A stretch of 64,000 bases of DNA from Mycolicibacterium gadium. Lineage in GTDB: Bacteria; Actinomycetota; Actinomycetes; Mycobacteriales; Mycobacteriaceae. The stretch covers positions 3,720,001 through 3,784,000 of the forward strand of contig NZ_AP022608.1 of NCBI RefSeq assembly GCF_010728925.1, given 5' to 3'. Made by a program: the position numbers and the translations under genes. Under the pieces are notes generated by a model. That model saw only the letters and a list, made by a program, of their open reading frames with translations. It was not told where the DNA came from and did not search any database. Position 1 is the first letter of the stretch. Each line of letters opens with the position of its first letter. This document shows, in pieces, positions 36,832 through 44,626 of the stretch.

Positions 36832-37850
36832 TTCGCCGCGCCGAGGTCGTCGAGGGCGCGCTTGGCGCCGGGATGCAGCGGCACGGGCATGGTCTCGCGT
36901 GCGGTGTCCAGCGAGATGCCTTCGGCCGCCTTGTTGACCTTGACCAATTCGGGCTTGTGGTCGAACAGCGCCTTGGTCAGCACGCAGGCGGTGTCGCCGT
37001 CCATATCGTTCTTGACCAGAAGCAGATTGGGCACCAAGACGGTCGCGACGTCCGTGGGCGTCTGATAAGTGTCCGCCGGGATGACGCCCTCTTCGTAGAT
37101 CGGGTTGATGTTCTGCAACTTCGGCAGCGTGTCGGTCACGTCGATGAACTTGACGTTGTCGCGCTGGCTGACGAACAGGTCGGTGATGCCGCCGGTCGGC
37201 AGCCCGCCCGACCAGAACATCGCATCGATCGAACCGTCTTTCATGCCTTCGACCGTCTTGCCGAGTTCGGTGCGCTGGGCCTGCACATCGGTCTTCGGGT
37301 CGAGACCGGCGGCCTCCAGCATGCGGTTGGCGATCACCTCGGTGCCCGAGTTCGGCGATCCGGTGGATACCCGCTTGCCACGCATGTCGAGGATCGAATT
37401 GATGCCTGCGTCGCTGCGGACGATCACCTGGGTGTAGTTGGGGTACAGCCGGCTCAGCGCGGCGATCGGCTGGTCGTCGTCGAACGCCGCCATGCCGTTG
37501 ACCGCGTCGGCCGCGGTGTCGGCCAGCGAGAACGCCACCTGATGGGTGCCGGCCACGAGTTGCTGGATGTTCTGGAGCGAGGCCGACGTCTCGGCGGCGG
37601 TGGCCTTCAGCTTGCCGTCGGTCTGCTGATTGATGGCTTCGGCGTAGGCGCCGCCGAGGGCGTAGTACACCCCGGTGGTGTTGCCCGTCGCGATGCTCAG
37701 CCTGGCGTCGGACGTGACCTCACACGACGTCGGATCGGTCGCCGCCGCCCCGTTCTCGCCGCCACGTTGACCGCCACAACCGGCCACCACCAACAGGATT
37801 GCGCCGAGAACAACGCCGGCCGAGCCGGCTATCCGGGCAACGCCGCCCAC
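36828..37850 (-). CDS. TAXI-family TRAP transporter solute-binding lipoprotein
   Basis: About 340 residues. Signal peptide with lipobox VVAGC (C25 counting from GTG 37850). Family blocks are LSIATGNTTGVYYALGGAYAEAIN, VSTGSPNSGTEVIANRML and the conserved middle AMFWSGGLPTGGITDL. GTG 37850 is preferred because GAGAGG lies about seven bases before; GTG 37865 is possible. It delivers a carboxylate-type ligand to the fused permease. It follows SDR and KstR2-controlled genes on the same strand, 73 bp after the last. Confidence 0.87.
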   Translation of the reverse strand: MGGVARIAGSAGVVLGAILLVVAGCGGQRGGENGAAATDPTSCEVTSDARLSIATGNTTGVYYALGGAYAEAINQQTDGKLKATAAETSASLQNIQQLVAGTHQVAFSLADTAADAVNGMAAFDDDQPIAALSRLYPNYTQVIVRSDAGINSILDMRGKRVSTGSPNSGTEVIANRMLEAAGLDPKTDVQAQRTELGKTVEGMKDGSIDAMFWSGGLPTGGITDLFVSQRDNVKFIDVTDTLPKLQNINPIYEEGVIPADTYQTPTDVATVLVPNLLLVKNDMDGDTACVLTKALFDHKPELVKVNKAAEGISLDTARETMPVPLHPGAKRALDDLGAAN

Positions 37851-37923
37851 TGCATAACCTCTCACCTCTCCATCATGGAAGGCGGCGCGCTATCGCACGG
37901 CGTTTCGGCGCAATCGGCGGCGA

Positions 37924-38829
37924 TCAGGCCCCGTAGACCGGCACAGGCGGGCGCGCCTCGGCCAGCAGTTTGGCGACGACGGGACCGAGCTCCGCCGGAT
38001 CCCAGCGCGCGCCCTTGTCGACCTGCGGGCCGTGGGCCCAGCCCTCGGCGACGCGGATGATGCCGCCCTCGACCTCGAACATCTTGCCGGTGACGTCCTT
38101 GGACTCGACACTGCCAAGCCAAACCACAAGTGGGGAAACGTTTTCCGGTGCCATCGCGTCGAAGTCCTTGTCCTGGGTGGACATCATCTCCGCGAACACC
38201 GTCTCGGTCATCCGGGTCCTGGCCGACGGCGCAATGGCGTTGACGGTGACTCCGTAGCGGCCCATCTCCGCGGACGCGACGAGCGTCATCGCCGCGATTC
38301 CCGCCTTGGCCGCACTGTAATTGGCTTGTCCCACACTGCCTTGCAGGCCGGCGCCGGAGCTGGTGTTGATGATGCGCGCGTCTACGGTGTGGCCCGCCTT
38401 CGACTGCGCGCGCCAGTAGGCGCCGGCATGGCGCATGGTCGCGAAGTGCCCCTTGAGGTGCACCGCGATGACGGCGTCGAACTCTTCCTCACTGGTGTTG
38501 GCGAACATCCGGTCGCGGACGATGCCGGCGTTGTTCACCAGTACGTCGAGCCCGCCGAACGAGTCGACGGCAGTCTTAATCAAGCCCTCGGCCTGCGCCC
38601 AGTCCGCGACATTGGCGCCGCTGGTCACGGCTTCGCCTCCGGCAGCGGTGATTTCGTCGACCACGCCCTGTGCGGCGCTACCGCCGCCCGCGGGCGAGCC
38701 GTCCAGCCCGACACCGATGTCGTTGACCACCACTCGCGCACCCTCGGCGGCGAACGCCAGCGCATGTGCGCGCCCAATGCCGCCGCCTGCACCCGTCACG
38801 ATGACCACGCGGCCGTCGAGCAGTCCCAT
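37924..38829 (-). CDS. Short-chain dehydrogenase/reductase (Rv3548c-like)
   Basis: 301 residues. Cofactor motif VTGAGGGIGRAHA, NNAGIVRDRMF, active site S..Y..K in INTSSGAGLQGSVGQANYSAAKAG. The sequence is of the 17-beta-hydroxysteroid dehydrogenase type 4/multifunctional class. It probably oxidises a hydroxyl on a sterol acyl-CoA. It lies 33 bp after the next SDR in a KstR2-led operon. Confidence 0.87.
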   Translation of the reverse strand: MGLLDGRVVIVTGAGGGIGRAHALAFAAEGARVVVNDIGVGLDGSPAGGGSAAQGVVDEITAAGGEAVTSGANVADWAQAEGLIKTAVDSFGGLDVLVNNAGIVRDRMFANTSEEEFDAVIAVHLKGHFATMRHAGAYWRAQSKAGHTVDARIINTSSGAGLQGSVGQANYSAAKAGIAAMTLVASAEMGRYGVTVNAIAPSARTRMTETVFAEMMSTQDKDFDAMAPENVSPLVVWLGSVESKDVTGKMFEVEGGIIRVAEGWAHGPQVDKGARWDPAELGPVVAKLLAEARPPVPVYGA

Positions 38830-38862
38830 ATCTCAAATCTCCTCGGTTGTTTGAAGAATGTG

Positions 38863-39636
38863 TCACTTGATGTCTGCAGAGGTGGTTGCCAGGTAGTGCG
38901 GAGGTTCGCCGCCACCGTGCACCTCGAGGGAGGCGCCGCTGATGTAGGACGCCGCGTCGGAGGCCAAGAACGCGGCGGCCCAGCCGACGTCGTCCGGTTT
39001 GGCGAGCCGTCCCAGCGGGACGTTTTTGGAGATGGCCGCGATGGAATCGGCGTCGCCGTAGAACAATTCGGACTGCTCGGTCTCCACCATCCCGACGACC
39101 ACCGAGTTCACCCGCACCTTCGGCGCCCATTCGACGGCCAGCGTGGCGGTGATGCTCTCCATGCCCGCCTTGGCCGCGCCGTACGGTGCGGTTCCGGGCG
39201 TCGGCCTGCGCCCACTGACGCTGGCGATGTTGATGATCGAACCGCCCTGGGCCTGCTCCTGCATCACGGCGTTCGCGTGGATCGACACCGAAAGGGGTCC
39301 GAGCAGGTTGAGCTCGACGATCTTCGTGTTGAACTTCGCCGACGACTCCGCGGCCAGCACATAGGGCGATCCGCCCGCATTGTTGACGACGACGTCCAGG
39401 CGCCCGTGGCGACTCGTGATCGCGTCGATCAACGCCGCCACCGACTCGTCGTCGCGCACGTCGCAGCTGTGGAATTCGTACGGCGATCCGTCTACCGGCC
39501 TACGTGCACACGTCACCACGGTCGCACCTTGAGCGGCGAACACAGAGCTGATGCCGGCGCCGACGCCGCGTACTCCTCCGGTCACCAGGACGACCCTGTC
39601 ATTGAGTCCGAGGACTATCTCTGGGCGGTCGGTCAC
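38863..39636 (-). CDS. Short-chain dehydrogenase/reductase (Rv3549c-like)
   Basis: 257 residues from GTG 39636 (VTDRPEIVLGLNDRVVLVTGG). Motifs VTGGVRGVGAGIS, NNAGGSPY, IASVSGRRPTPGTAPYGAAKAG; C-terminal ISGASLEVHGGG. The upstream in-frame start would run through the KstR2 operator and was rejected. First gene of a minus-strand operon, 15 bp from the operator, divergent from echA20. Substrate not known; likely a HIP-pathway or side-chain CoA ester. Confidence 0.86.
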   Translation of the reverse strand: MTDRPEIVLGLNDRVVLVTGGVRGVGAGISSVFAAQGATVVTCARRPVDGSPYEFHSCDVRDDESVAALIDAITSRHGRLDVVVNNAGGSPYVLAAESSAKFNTKIVELNLLGPLSVSIHANAVMQEQAQGGSIINIASVSGRRPTPGTAPYGAAKAGMESITATLAVEWAPKVRVNSVVVGMVETEQSELFYGDADSIAAISKNVPLGRLAKPDDVGWAAAFLASDAASYISGASLEVHGGGEPPHYLATTSADIK

Positions 39637-39651
39637 TGTGCTAGCGTACCA

Positions 39652-39665
39652 AGCAAGTGCTTGCT
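39652..39665 (+). promoter_or_regulatory. KstR2 operator between the SDR operon and echA20
   Basis: AGCAAGTGCTTGCT is a perfect 14-bp palindrome matching the KstR2 pattern ANCAAGNNCTTGNT, with flanking ACC/GGT extending the symmetry. KstR2 represses genes for degradation of the C/D rings and responds to HIP-CoA. It can serve both the SDR/TRAP operon and echA20-ipdABC. Confidence 0.9.
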
Positions 39666-39700
39666 TAGGTAGAGACCCCCAGAGTAACCGAGGTATCCGC

Positions 39701-40456
39701 ATGACGATCACCACCAATACGGTCGAACCGGGCATCGTCTCGGTCACCGTGGACTATCCGAAGGTCAACGCGATTCCATCGCGCGGCTGGTTCGAACTCG
39801 GCGACGCGATCACCGCAGCCGGCCGCGACCGCAGCACCCACGTCGTGATCCTGCGCGCCGAGGGCCGCGGCTTCAACGCGGGTGTTGACATCAAGGAGAT
39901 GCAGAACACCGAGGGCTTCACCGCGCTCATCGACGCCAACCGCGGTTGCTTTCACGCGTTCCGCGCCGTGTACGAGTGCGAGGTGCCCGTGGTCGCGGCG
40001 GTCAACGGCTTCTGCGTCGGCGGCGGCATCGGGCTGGTCGGCAATGCGGACGTCATCGTCGCGTCCGACGACGCGACCTTCGGCCTGCCCGAGGTCGAGC
40101 GCGGTGCCCTGGGTGCGGCGACGCACCTGTCGCGACTGGTGCCGCAGCACATGATGCGCCGACTGTTCTTCACCGCGGCCACCGTCGACGCCGCGACCCT
40201 GCACCACTTCGGTTCGGTGCACGAGGTCGTGCCGCGCGACGAGCTCGACGAGGCCGCATTGCGGGTGGCGCGCGACATCGCCGCCAAGGACACCCGCGTC
40301 ATCCGCGCGGCCAAGGAAGCGCTGAACCTCATCGATGTGCAGAGGGTGAACTCGAGTTACCGCATGGAACAGGGCTTCACGTTCGAGCTCAACCTCGCAG
40401 GCGTGGCCGACGAGCACCGCGACGCGTTCGCGGGGACCGATAAGAGAGGCAAATGA
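39701..40456 (+). CDS. echA20: EchA20, crotonase-fold ring-opening hydrolase of HIP pathway
   Basis: 251 residues. Crotonase fold with FNAGVDIKEMQ and the oxyanion-hole segment NGFCVGGGIGLVGNAD. EchA20 opens the last cyclopentanone-bearing ring in the C/D-ring pathway. ATG 39701 follows the KstR2 operator by 35 bp. It overlaps ipdA by ATGA. Counterpart of Rv3550. Confidence 0.94.
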   Translation: MTITTNTVEPGIVSVTVDYPKVNAIPSRGWFELGDAITAAGRDRSTHVVILRAEGRGFNAGVDIKEMQNTEGFTALIDANRGCFHAFRAVYECEVPVVAAVNGFCVGGGIGLVGNADVIVASDDATFGLPEVERGALGAATHLSRLVPQHMMRRLFFTAATVDAATLHHFGSVHEVVPRDELDEAALRVARDIAAKDTRVIRAAKEALNLIDVQRVNSSYRMEQGFTFELNLAGVADEHRDAFAGTDKRGK

Positions 40457-41328
40457 GCGACAAGAGAACAACTTTGGACGAGGCCGTCTCGTCCATCGAG
40501 AGCGGCATGACCATCGGTATCGGCGGCTGGGGGTCGCGGCGCAAGCCGATGGCGTTCGTGCGCGCGCTGCTGCGCACCGACGTGAAGGACCTGACGGTCG
40601 TCACCTACGGCGGTCCCGACCTGGGTCTGCTGTGCTCGGCGGGCAAGGTCAAGCGCGTCTACTACGGCTTCGTGTCTTTGGACTCACCGCCGTTCTATGA
40701 CCCGTGGTTCGCCAAGGCCCGCACCAGCGGCGCCATCGAGGCCCGCGAGATGGACGAGGGTATGGTGCGCTGCGGTCTGCAGGCCGCCGCACAGCGCCTG
40801 CCGTTCCTGCCGATCCGCGCCGGGCTGGGCAGCGACGTCCGCGCGTTCTGGGGCGACGAGCTGAAGACGGTGAAGTCGCCCTACCCCACCGGAGATGGCT
40901 TCGAGGAACTGATCGCCATGCCCGCGTTGAACCTCGACGCCGCATTGGTCCACCTGAATCTCGGTGATGCCCAGGGCAATGCCGCATACACCGGCATCGA
41001 CCCGTATTTCGACGACCTGTTCCTGATGGCAGCGAAGAAGCGGCTGCTGTCCGTCGAGCGGGTGGTGCCGACGGAGGAGTTGGTCAAGGCGGTGCCCCCG
41101 CAGGCCCTGCTGATCAATCGGATGATGGTCGACACCGTGGTCGAGGCACCGGGCGGTGCTCACTTCACCACGGCCGAACCCGACTACCGCCGCGACGAGA
41201 AGTTCCAGCGGCACTACGCCGAGGCCGCGGGTTCCGACGAAACGTGGCAAGACTTCGTCACGACGTATCTGTCCGGCAGTGAGGCCGACTATCAGGCCGC
41301 CGTGCGGAAGTTTGGAGAGAGCCAGTGA
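40453..41328 (+). CDS. ipdA: COCHEA-CoA hydrolase alpha subunit IpdA
   Basis: 291 residues of the class I CoA-transferase alpha fold (SGMTIGIGGWGSRRKPMAFVRALL). IpdAB is not a transferase but hydrolyses the final steroid ring in COCHEA-CoA, the product of EchA20. It overlaps echA20 (ATGA) and shares a base with the ipdB ATG (TGATG). Counterpart of Rv3551. Confidence 0.95.
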   Translation: MSDKRTTLDEAVSSIESGMTIGIGGWGSRRKPMAFVRALLRTDVKDLTVVTYGGPDLGLLCSAGKVKRVYYGFVSLDSPPFYDPWFAKARTSGAIEAREMDEGMVRCGLQAAAQRLPFLPIRAGLGSDVRAFWGDELKTVKSPYPTGDGFEELIAMPALNLDAALVHLNLGDAQGNAAYTGIDPYFDDLFLMAAKKRLLSVERVVPTEELVKAVPPQALLINRMMVDTVVEAPGGAHFTTAEPDYRRDEKFQRHYAEAAGSDETWQDFVTTYLSGSEADYQAAVRKFGESQ

Positions 41329-42071
41329 TGTCAGTGACCCGCGCCGAGGTGTGTGCCGTGGCGTGCGCCGAATTGTTCCGCGACGCAGGCGAGATCATGG
41401 TCAGCCCGATGGCGAACATGGTGTCGATCGGGGCCCGGCTGGCCCGCCTGACCTTCTCCCCCGACATACTGCTGACCGACGGGGAGGCCCGGCTGCTAGC
41501 CGATACCCCCGCGCTCGGTGCGGCTGGGGCGATCGAGGGCTGGATGCCGTTCGGCCGTGTCTTCGAGACGCTGGCCTGGGGTAGGCGCCATGTCGTCATG
41601 GGTGCCAATCAGGTTGACCGCTACGGCAATCAGAACCTGTCGGCGTTTGGCCCGCTGCAGCATCCAACCCGCCAGATGTTCGGCGTGCGCGGCGCCCCCG
41701 GGAACACCATCAACCATGCGACGAGCTACTGGGTGGGCAATCACTCCAAGCGGGTGTTCGGCGATTTCGTCGACGTGGTATCCGGAATCGGCTGGGACAA
41801 AGTTGATCCCGACAATCCCGCCTACCGGTTCGTCAACGTGTTCCGCGTGGTGTCCAACCTCGGCGTCTTCGATTTCAACGGACCCGACCACCAGATGCGC
41901 GCGCTGTCGCTGCACCCCGGCGTCGAGGCCGAGCAGGTCGCCGAGAACACCTCTTTCGAGGTGCACGGCCTCGAGGCGGCCGACACGACACGGCTGCCCA
42001 CCGACGAGGAGCAGAAACTGATCCGCGAAGTCATTGATCCGAAGTCACTACGGGACAAGGAAATACGATAA
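41328..42071 (+). CDS. ipdB: COCHEA-CoA hydrolase beta subunit IpdB
   Basis: 247 residues from ATG 41328; GTG 41325 is possible. CoA-transferase beta fold with MANMVSIGARLARLTF, SPDILLTDGEARL and NQVDRYGNQNLSAFGP. It forms the active site with IpdA. The stop TAA shares a base with the ipdC ATG (TAATG). Counterpart of Rv3552. Confidence 0.95.
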   Translation: MSVTRAEVCAVACAELFRDAGEIMVSPMANMVSIGARLARLTFSPDILLTDGEARLLADTPALGAAGAIEGWMPFGRVFETLAWGRRHVVMGANQVDRYGNQNLSAFGPLQHPTRQMFGVRGAPGNTINHATSYWVGNHSKRVFGDFVDVVSGIGWDKVDPDNPAYRFVNVFRVVSNLGVFDFNGPDHQMRALSLHPGVEAEQVAENTSFEVHGLEAADTTRLPTDEEQKLIREVIDPKSLRDKEIR

Positions 42072-43132
42072 TGGTCAAGCTGCGCACTCCGCTGACCGAG
42101 CTGGTCGGCGTCGAGCATCCGGTGGTGCAGACCGGCATGGGCTGGGTGGCGGGTGCGCGGCTGGTGGCGGCGACCTCCAATGCCGGTGGACTCGGCATCC
42201 TGGCATCGGCGACCATGACGCTCGAGGAGCTGGCGACCGCCGTCACGAAAGTCAAGGCAACCACCGACAAGCCGTTCGGCATCAACATCAGGGCCGACGC
42301 CGGAGACGCGAACGAGCGAATCGACCTGCTGATTCGCGAAGGCGTGCGGGTGGCATCGTTCGCGCTGGCGCCCAAACCCGACCTGATCGCGAAGCTGAAA
42401 GACGCCGGAGTGGTGGTGATTCCGTCGGTCGGCCTCGCCAAGCACGCCAAGAAGGTGGCCGGGTGGGGTGCCGACGCGGTGATCGTCCAGGGCGGCGAGG
42501 GTGGCGGCCACACCGGGCCGATCGCCACCACGCTGCTGCTGCCCTCGGTGTTGAATGCGGTCGACATTCCCGTCGTCGCGGCGGGCGGATTCTTCGACGG
42601 CCGCGGGCTCGCCGCAGCGCTGTCCTACGGAGCGGCCGGCGTCGCGATGGGAACCCGGTTCCTGTTGACCTCCGATTCGACCGTGCCCGAAGCGGTCAAG
42701 CGGCGATACCTCGAGGCCGCATTGGACGGCACGGTCGTGTCGACCCGCGTCGACGGTATGCCGCATCGAGTGCTGCGCACCGGGCTCGTGGAGAAACTCG
42801 AGAGCGGTTCGCGCCTGCGTGGTTTTTCCGCCGCGATCCGCAACGCCCAGAAGTTCAAGAAGATGTCCGGCATGACATGGCGTTCGATGATCAGCGACGG
42901 CCTGGAGATGCGGCACGGTAAAGAACTCACCTGGTCGCAGGTCGTCATGGCGGCCAACACCCCGATGCTGCTGAAGGCCGGTTTGGTCGAGGGCAACACC
43001 GACGCGGGGGTGCTGGCTTCAGGCCAGGTGGCGGGCATCCTGAGCGACCTGCCGTCGTGCGCCGAACTGGTCGAATCAATCGTGGCCGATGCGGTCAAAC
43101 ACCTGCAGGCGGCTGCCGCGCTGGTCGAATAG
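42071..43132 (+). CDS. ipdC: IpdC, flavin-dependent reductase of the HIP pathway
   Basis: 353 residues of the nitronate-monooxygenase/2-nitropropane-dioxygenase TIM-barrel family: HPVVQTGMGWVAGARLVAATSNAGG, GGEGGGHTG and PVVAAGGFFDGRGLAAAL for FMN phosphate binding. It acts on a hydroxy-HIP-CoA derivative together with IpdF. End of the echA20-ipdABC operon. Counterpart of Rv3553. Confidence 0.93.
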   Translation: MVKLRTPLTELVGVEHPVVQTGMGWVAGARLVAATSNAGGLGILASATMTLEELATAVTKVKATTDKPFGINIRADAGDANERIDLLIREGVRVASFALAPKPDLIAKLKDAGVVVIPSVGLAKHAKKVAGWGADAVIVQGGEGGGHTGPIATTLLLPSVLNAVDIPVVAAGGFFDGRGLAAALSYGAAGVAMGTRFLLTSDSTVPEAVKRRYLEAALDGTVVSTRVDGMPHRVLRTGLVEKLESGSRLRGFSAAIRNAQKFKKMSGMTWRSMISDGLEMRHGKELTWSQVVMAANTPMLLKAGLVEGNTDAGVLASGQVAGILSDLPSCAELVESIVADAVKHLQAAAALVE

Positions 43133-43137
43133 CCATC

Positions 43138-43210
43138 TGAAGTCTGAAGCTTCATTTCTTCAAAATGAAGCTATAATCTTCATATGTCCGATATGAAGTA
43201 CCAGACTTCA
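43138..43210 (+). repeat. Three palindromic sites TGAAG-N7-CTTCA at exact 28-bp spacing
   Basis: Copies lie at 43138-43154, 43166-43182 and 43194-43210, each followed by T. Spacer sequences differ, so only the arms are conserved. The first overlaps an additional inverted repeat (43148-43157 with 43163-43172), the second contains TATAAT, the third lies inside the satD coding start. The layout looks like a cooperative operator array. SatD carries a C-terminal helix-turn-helix and is the natural candidate to bind it. Confidence 0.85.
43172..43177 (+). promoter_or_regulatory. TATAAT -10 element of satD, leaderless start
   Basis: A consensus TATAAT ends six bases before the satD ATG, so transcription would begin at or next to the start codon, giving a leaderless mRNA. 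No ribosome-binding site is seen. It lies in the spacer of the middle palindrome, so a bound repressor would block it. Confidence 0.75.
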
Positions 43211-43837
43211 TCAGGCGTACGCGCTGCGCTGATCGGAGACGTCGTCGGCTCACGTCACCTCGCCGATCGCGGCGCCGTTCACGTCGCGCTGAAAGACGCG
43301 TTGCGCGACGTCGGCGCGGGCGCGATCGATCCGCCGGCGTTCACGGTCGGCGACGAATTTCAGGGCAGCTACCGCAGCGTCGGCGCGGCGATCGACGCCG
43401 CACTGTCCATCAGGCTCGCCGTCGCAACCCACATCGATGTCCGATTCGGCATCGGCTGGGGCGCGGTGTCGGTGCTCGATCCCGAGCGCGGTATCCAGGA
43501 CGGTCCGGGTTGGTGGGCGGCACGTGAAGCGATCGAGTGGACGGCCGCCGCGCAACGGCAACCCGGGCTGGCCTTGGTTCGCACGTCGTTCCGGGTCAAC
43601 GGCGTTGACCGCGCAGACGCCGACGCCATCAACGCCGCCCTGCTGTGTCGGGACCATCTGCTTGGATCGCTGGACGACCGATCGGTACGGATAGTGAAGG
43701 GCCTGTTGACCAACCAGACGAAGAAGGACATCGCCGCCGCCGAGGGCATCAGCGCATCGGCGGTGTCCCAGCGCGCCGGGCGCGACGGCCTTGACTTGAT
43801 CGTCGTCGCATCGCAATACCTGCGTGGTGTCCCGTGA
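43184..43837 (+). CDS. SatD-family protein with C-terminal helix-turn-helix
   Basis: 217 residues. ALIGDVVGSRHLADR, FTVGDEFQGSYRSVGAAIDAAL and FGIGWGAVSVLD are SatD-family blocks, a fold with nucleotide-cyclase-like flavour but no established activity. The last 40 residues (KKDIAAAEGISASAVSQRA) form a helix-turn-helix. It overlaps the next gene by GTGA. The pair is placed between ipdC and an alcohol dehydrogenase, where M. tuberculosis has fdxB and Rv3555c. Likely autoregulated through the palindrome array. Confidence 0.82.
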   Translation: MSDMKYQTSSGVRAALIGDVVGSRHLADRGAVHVALKDALRDVGAGAIDPPAFTVGDEFQGSYRSVGAAIDAALSIRLAVATHIDVRFGIGWGAVSVLDPERGIQDGPGWWAAREAIEWTAAAQRQPGLALVRTSFRVNGVDRADADAINAALLCRDHLLGSLDDRSVRIVKGLLTNQTKKDIAAAEGISASAVSQRAGRDGLDLIVVASQYLRGVP

Positions 43838-44571
43838 GCGCGCTCGCGGTGATGCTGATCGCGATGGGCATCGCCGATCTGACGCGGCGGTTGACCGACC
43901 GGTCCTGGGTGCCGCCCGTCGTCGCGGTGGCTGTGGTGATTGCGTCAGCGGCGCTCGCGGGGCTGTGGCACCCCCGCGACATCGTGCTGCTGGAGATCGC
44001 CATCGCGGCGAGCGTCACGTGGGTCGTGCTGTGCGCGCGCTCCGAGCGAACCGGCGACAGCCAGCTGGCTCCGCTGGTTGTGTTCGCCACGGCGGTCGGT
44101 CTGCTGATTCTGTTGTCGGGCTTGGGGTCTGAAGCAGGCGGCCTGGTGCGGCGATGGTCGACGTGGGTCGACCTGCCAGGCATCGCAGACTTGGATCCCG
44201 ACCGGATACTCATGGTCGTCGCGGTGGTACTCCTGCAAATCGTGACCGGTAACCAGTTGGTGCGGCTGGTCCTCGCCTCGGTCGGTGCGGTGAAGCCCGC
44301 CGGCCAACCGCAGGCATCGGATCGACTCAAGGGCGGTCGTCTGCTTGGCCCGATGGAACGGCTGCTGATTCTCGGGCTCGGACTGGCCGGTCAGCTCGCG
44401 GCCGCCACCGCGGTGGTCGCGGCCAAGAGCATCATCCGGTTCCCGGAAATCAATGCGCAGAAGGCCCGTGAGAACGGGCACATCGGGATCGATGACGTCA
44501 CGGAGTACTTCTTGGTCGGCAGCTTCGCCAGCTGGATCGTGGCACTGGGCGGGCTGGTTCTCGCGCAGTGA
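43834..44571 (+). CDS. DUF3307-like polytopic membrane protein, partner of SatD
   Basis: 245 residues with six or more hydrophobic segments, a polar region KGGRLLGPMERLLILGLG typical of proteins paired with SatD, and a conserved cytoplasmic RFPEINAQKAR stretch before ITEYF-like DVTEYFLVGSFASW. Function unknown. GTG start overlaps the satD stop, so the two are co-translated. The pairing of SatD with a membrane protein of this kind recurs in other bacteria. Confidence 0.8.
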   Translation: MSALAVMLIAMGIADLTRRLTDRSWVPPVVAVAVVIASAALAGLWHPRDIVLLEIAIAASVTWVVLCARSERTGDSQLAPLVVFATAVGLLILLSGLGSEAGGLVRRWSTWVDLPGIADLDPDRILMVVAVVLLQIVTGNQLVRLVLASVGAVKPAGQPQASDRLKGGRLLGPMERLLILGLGLAGQLAAATAVVAAKSIIRFPEINAQKARENGHIGIDDVTEYFLVGSFASWIVALGGLVLAQ

Positions 44572-44626
44572 ACAGTAAGCCTTTCGATCCAGCCCAATCC
44601 GCGTCGCAGTTTCCTAAACTCGGCCC

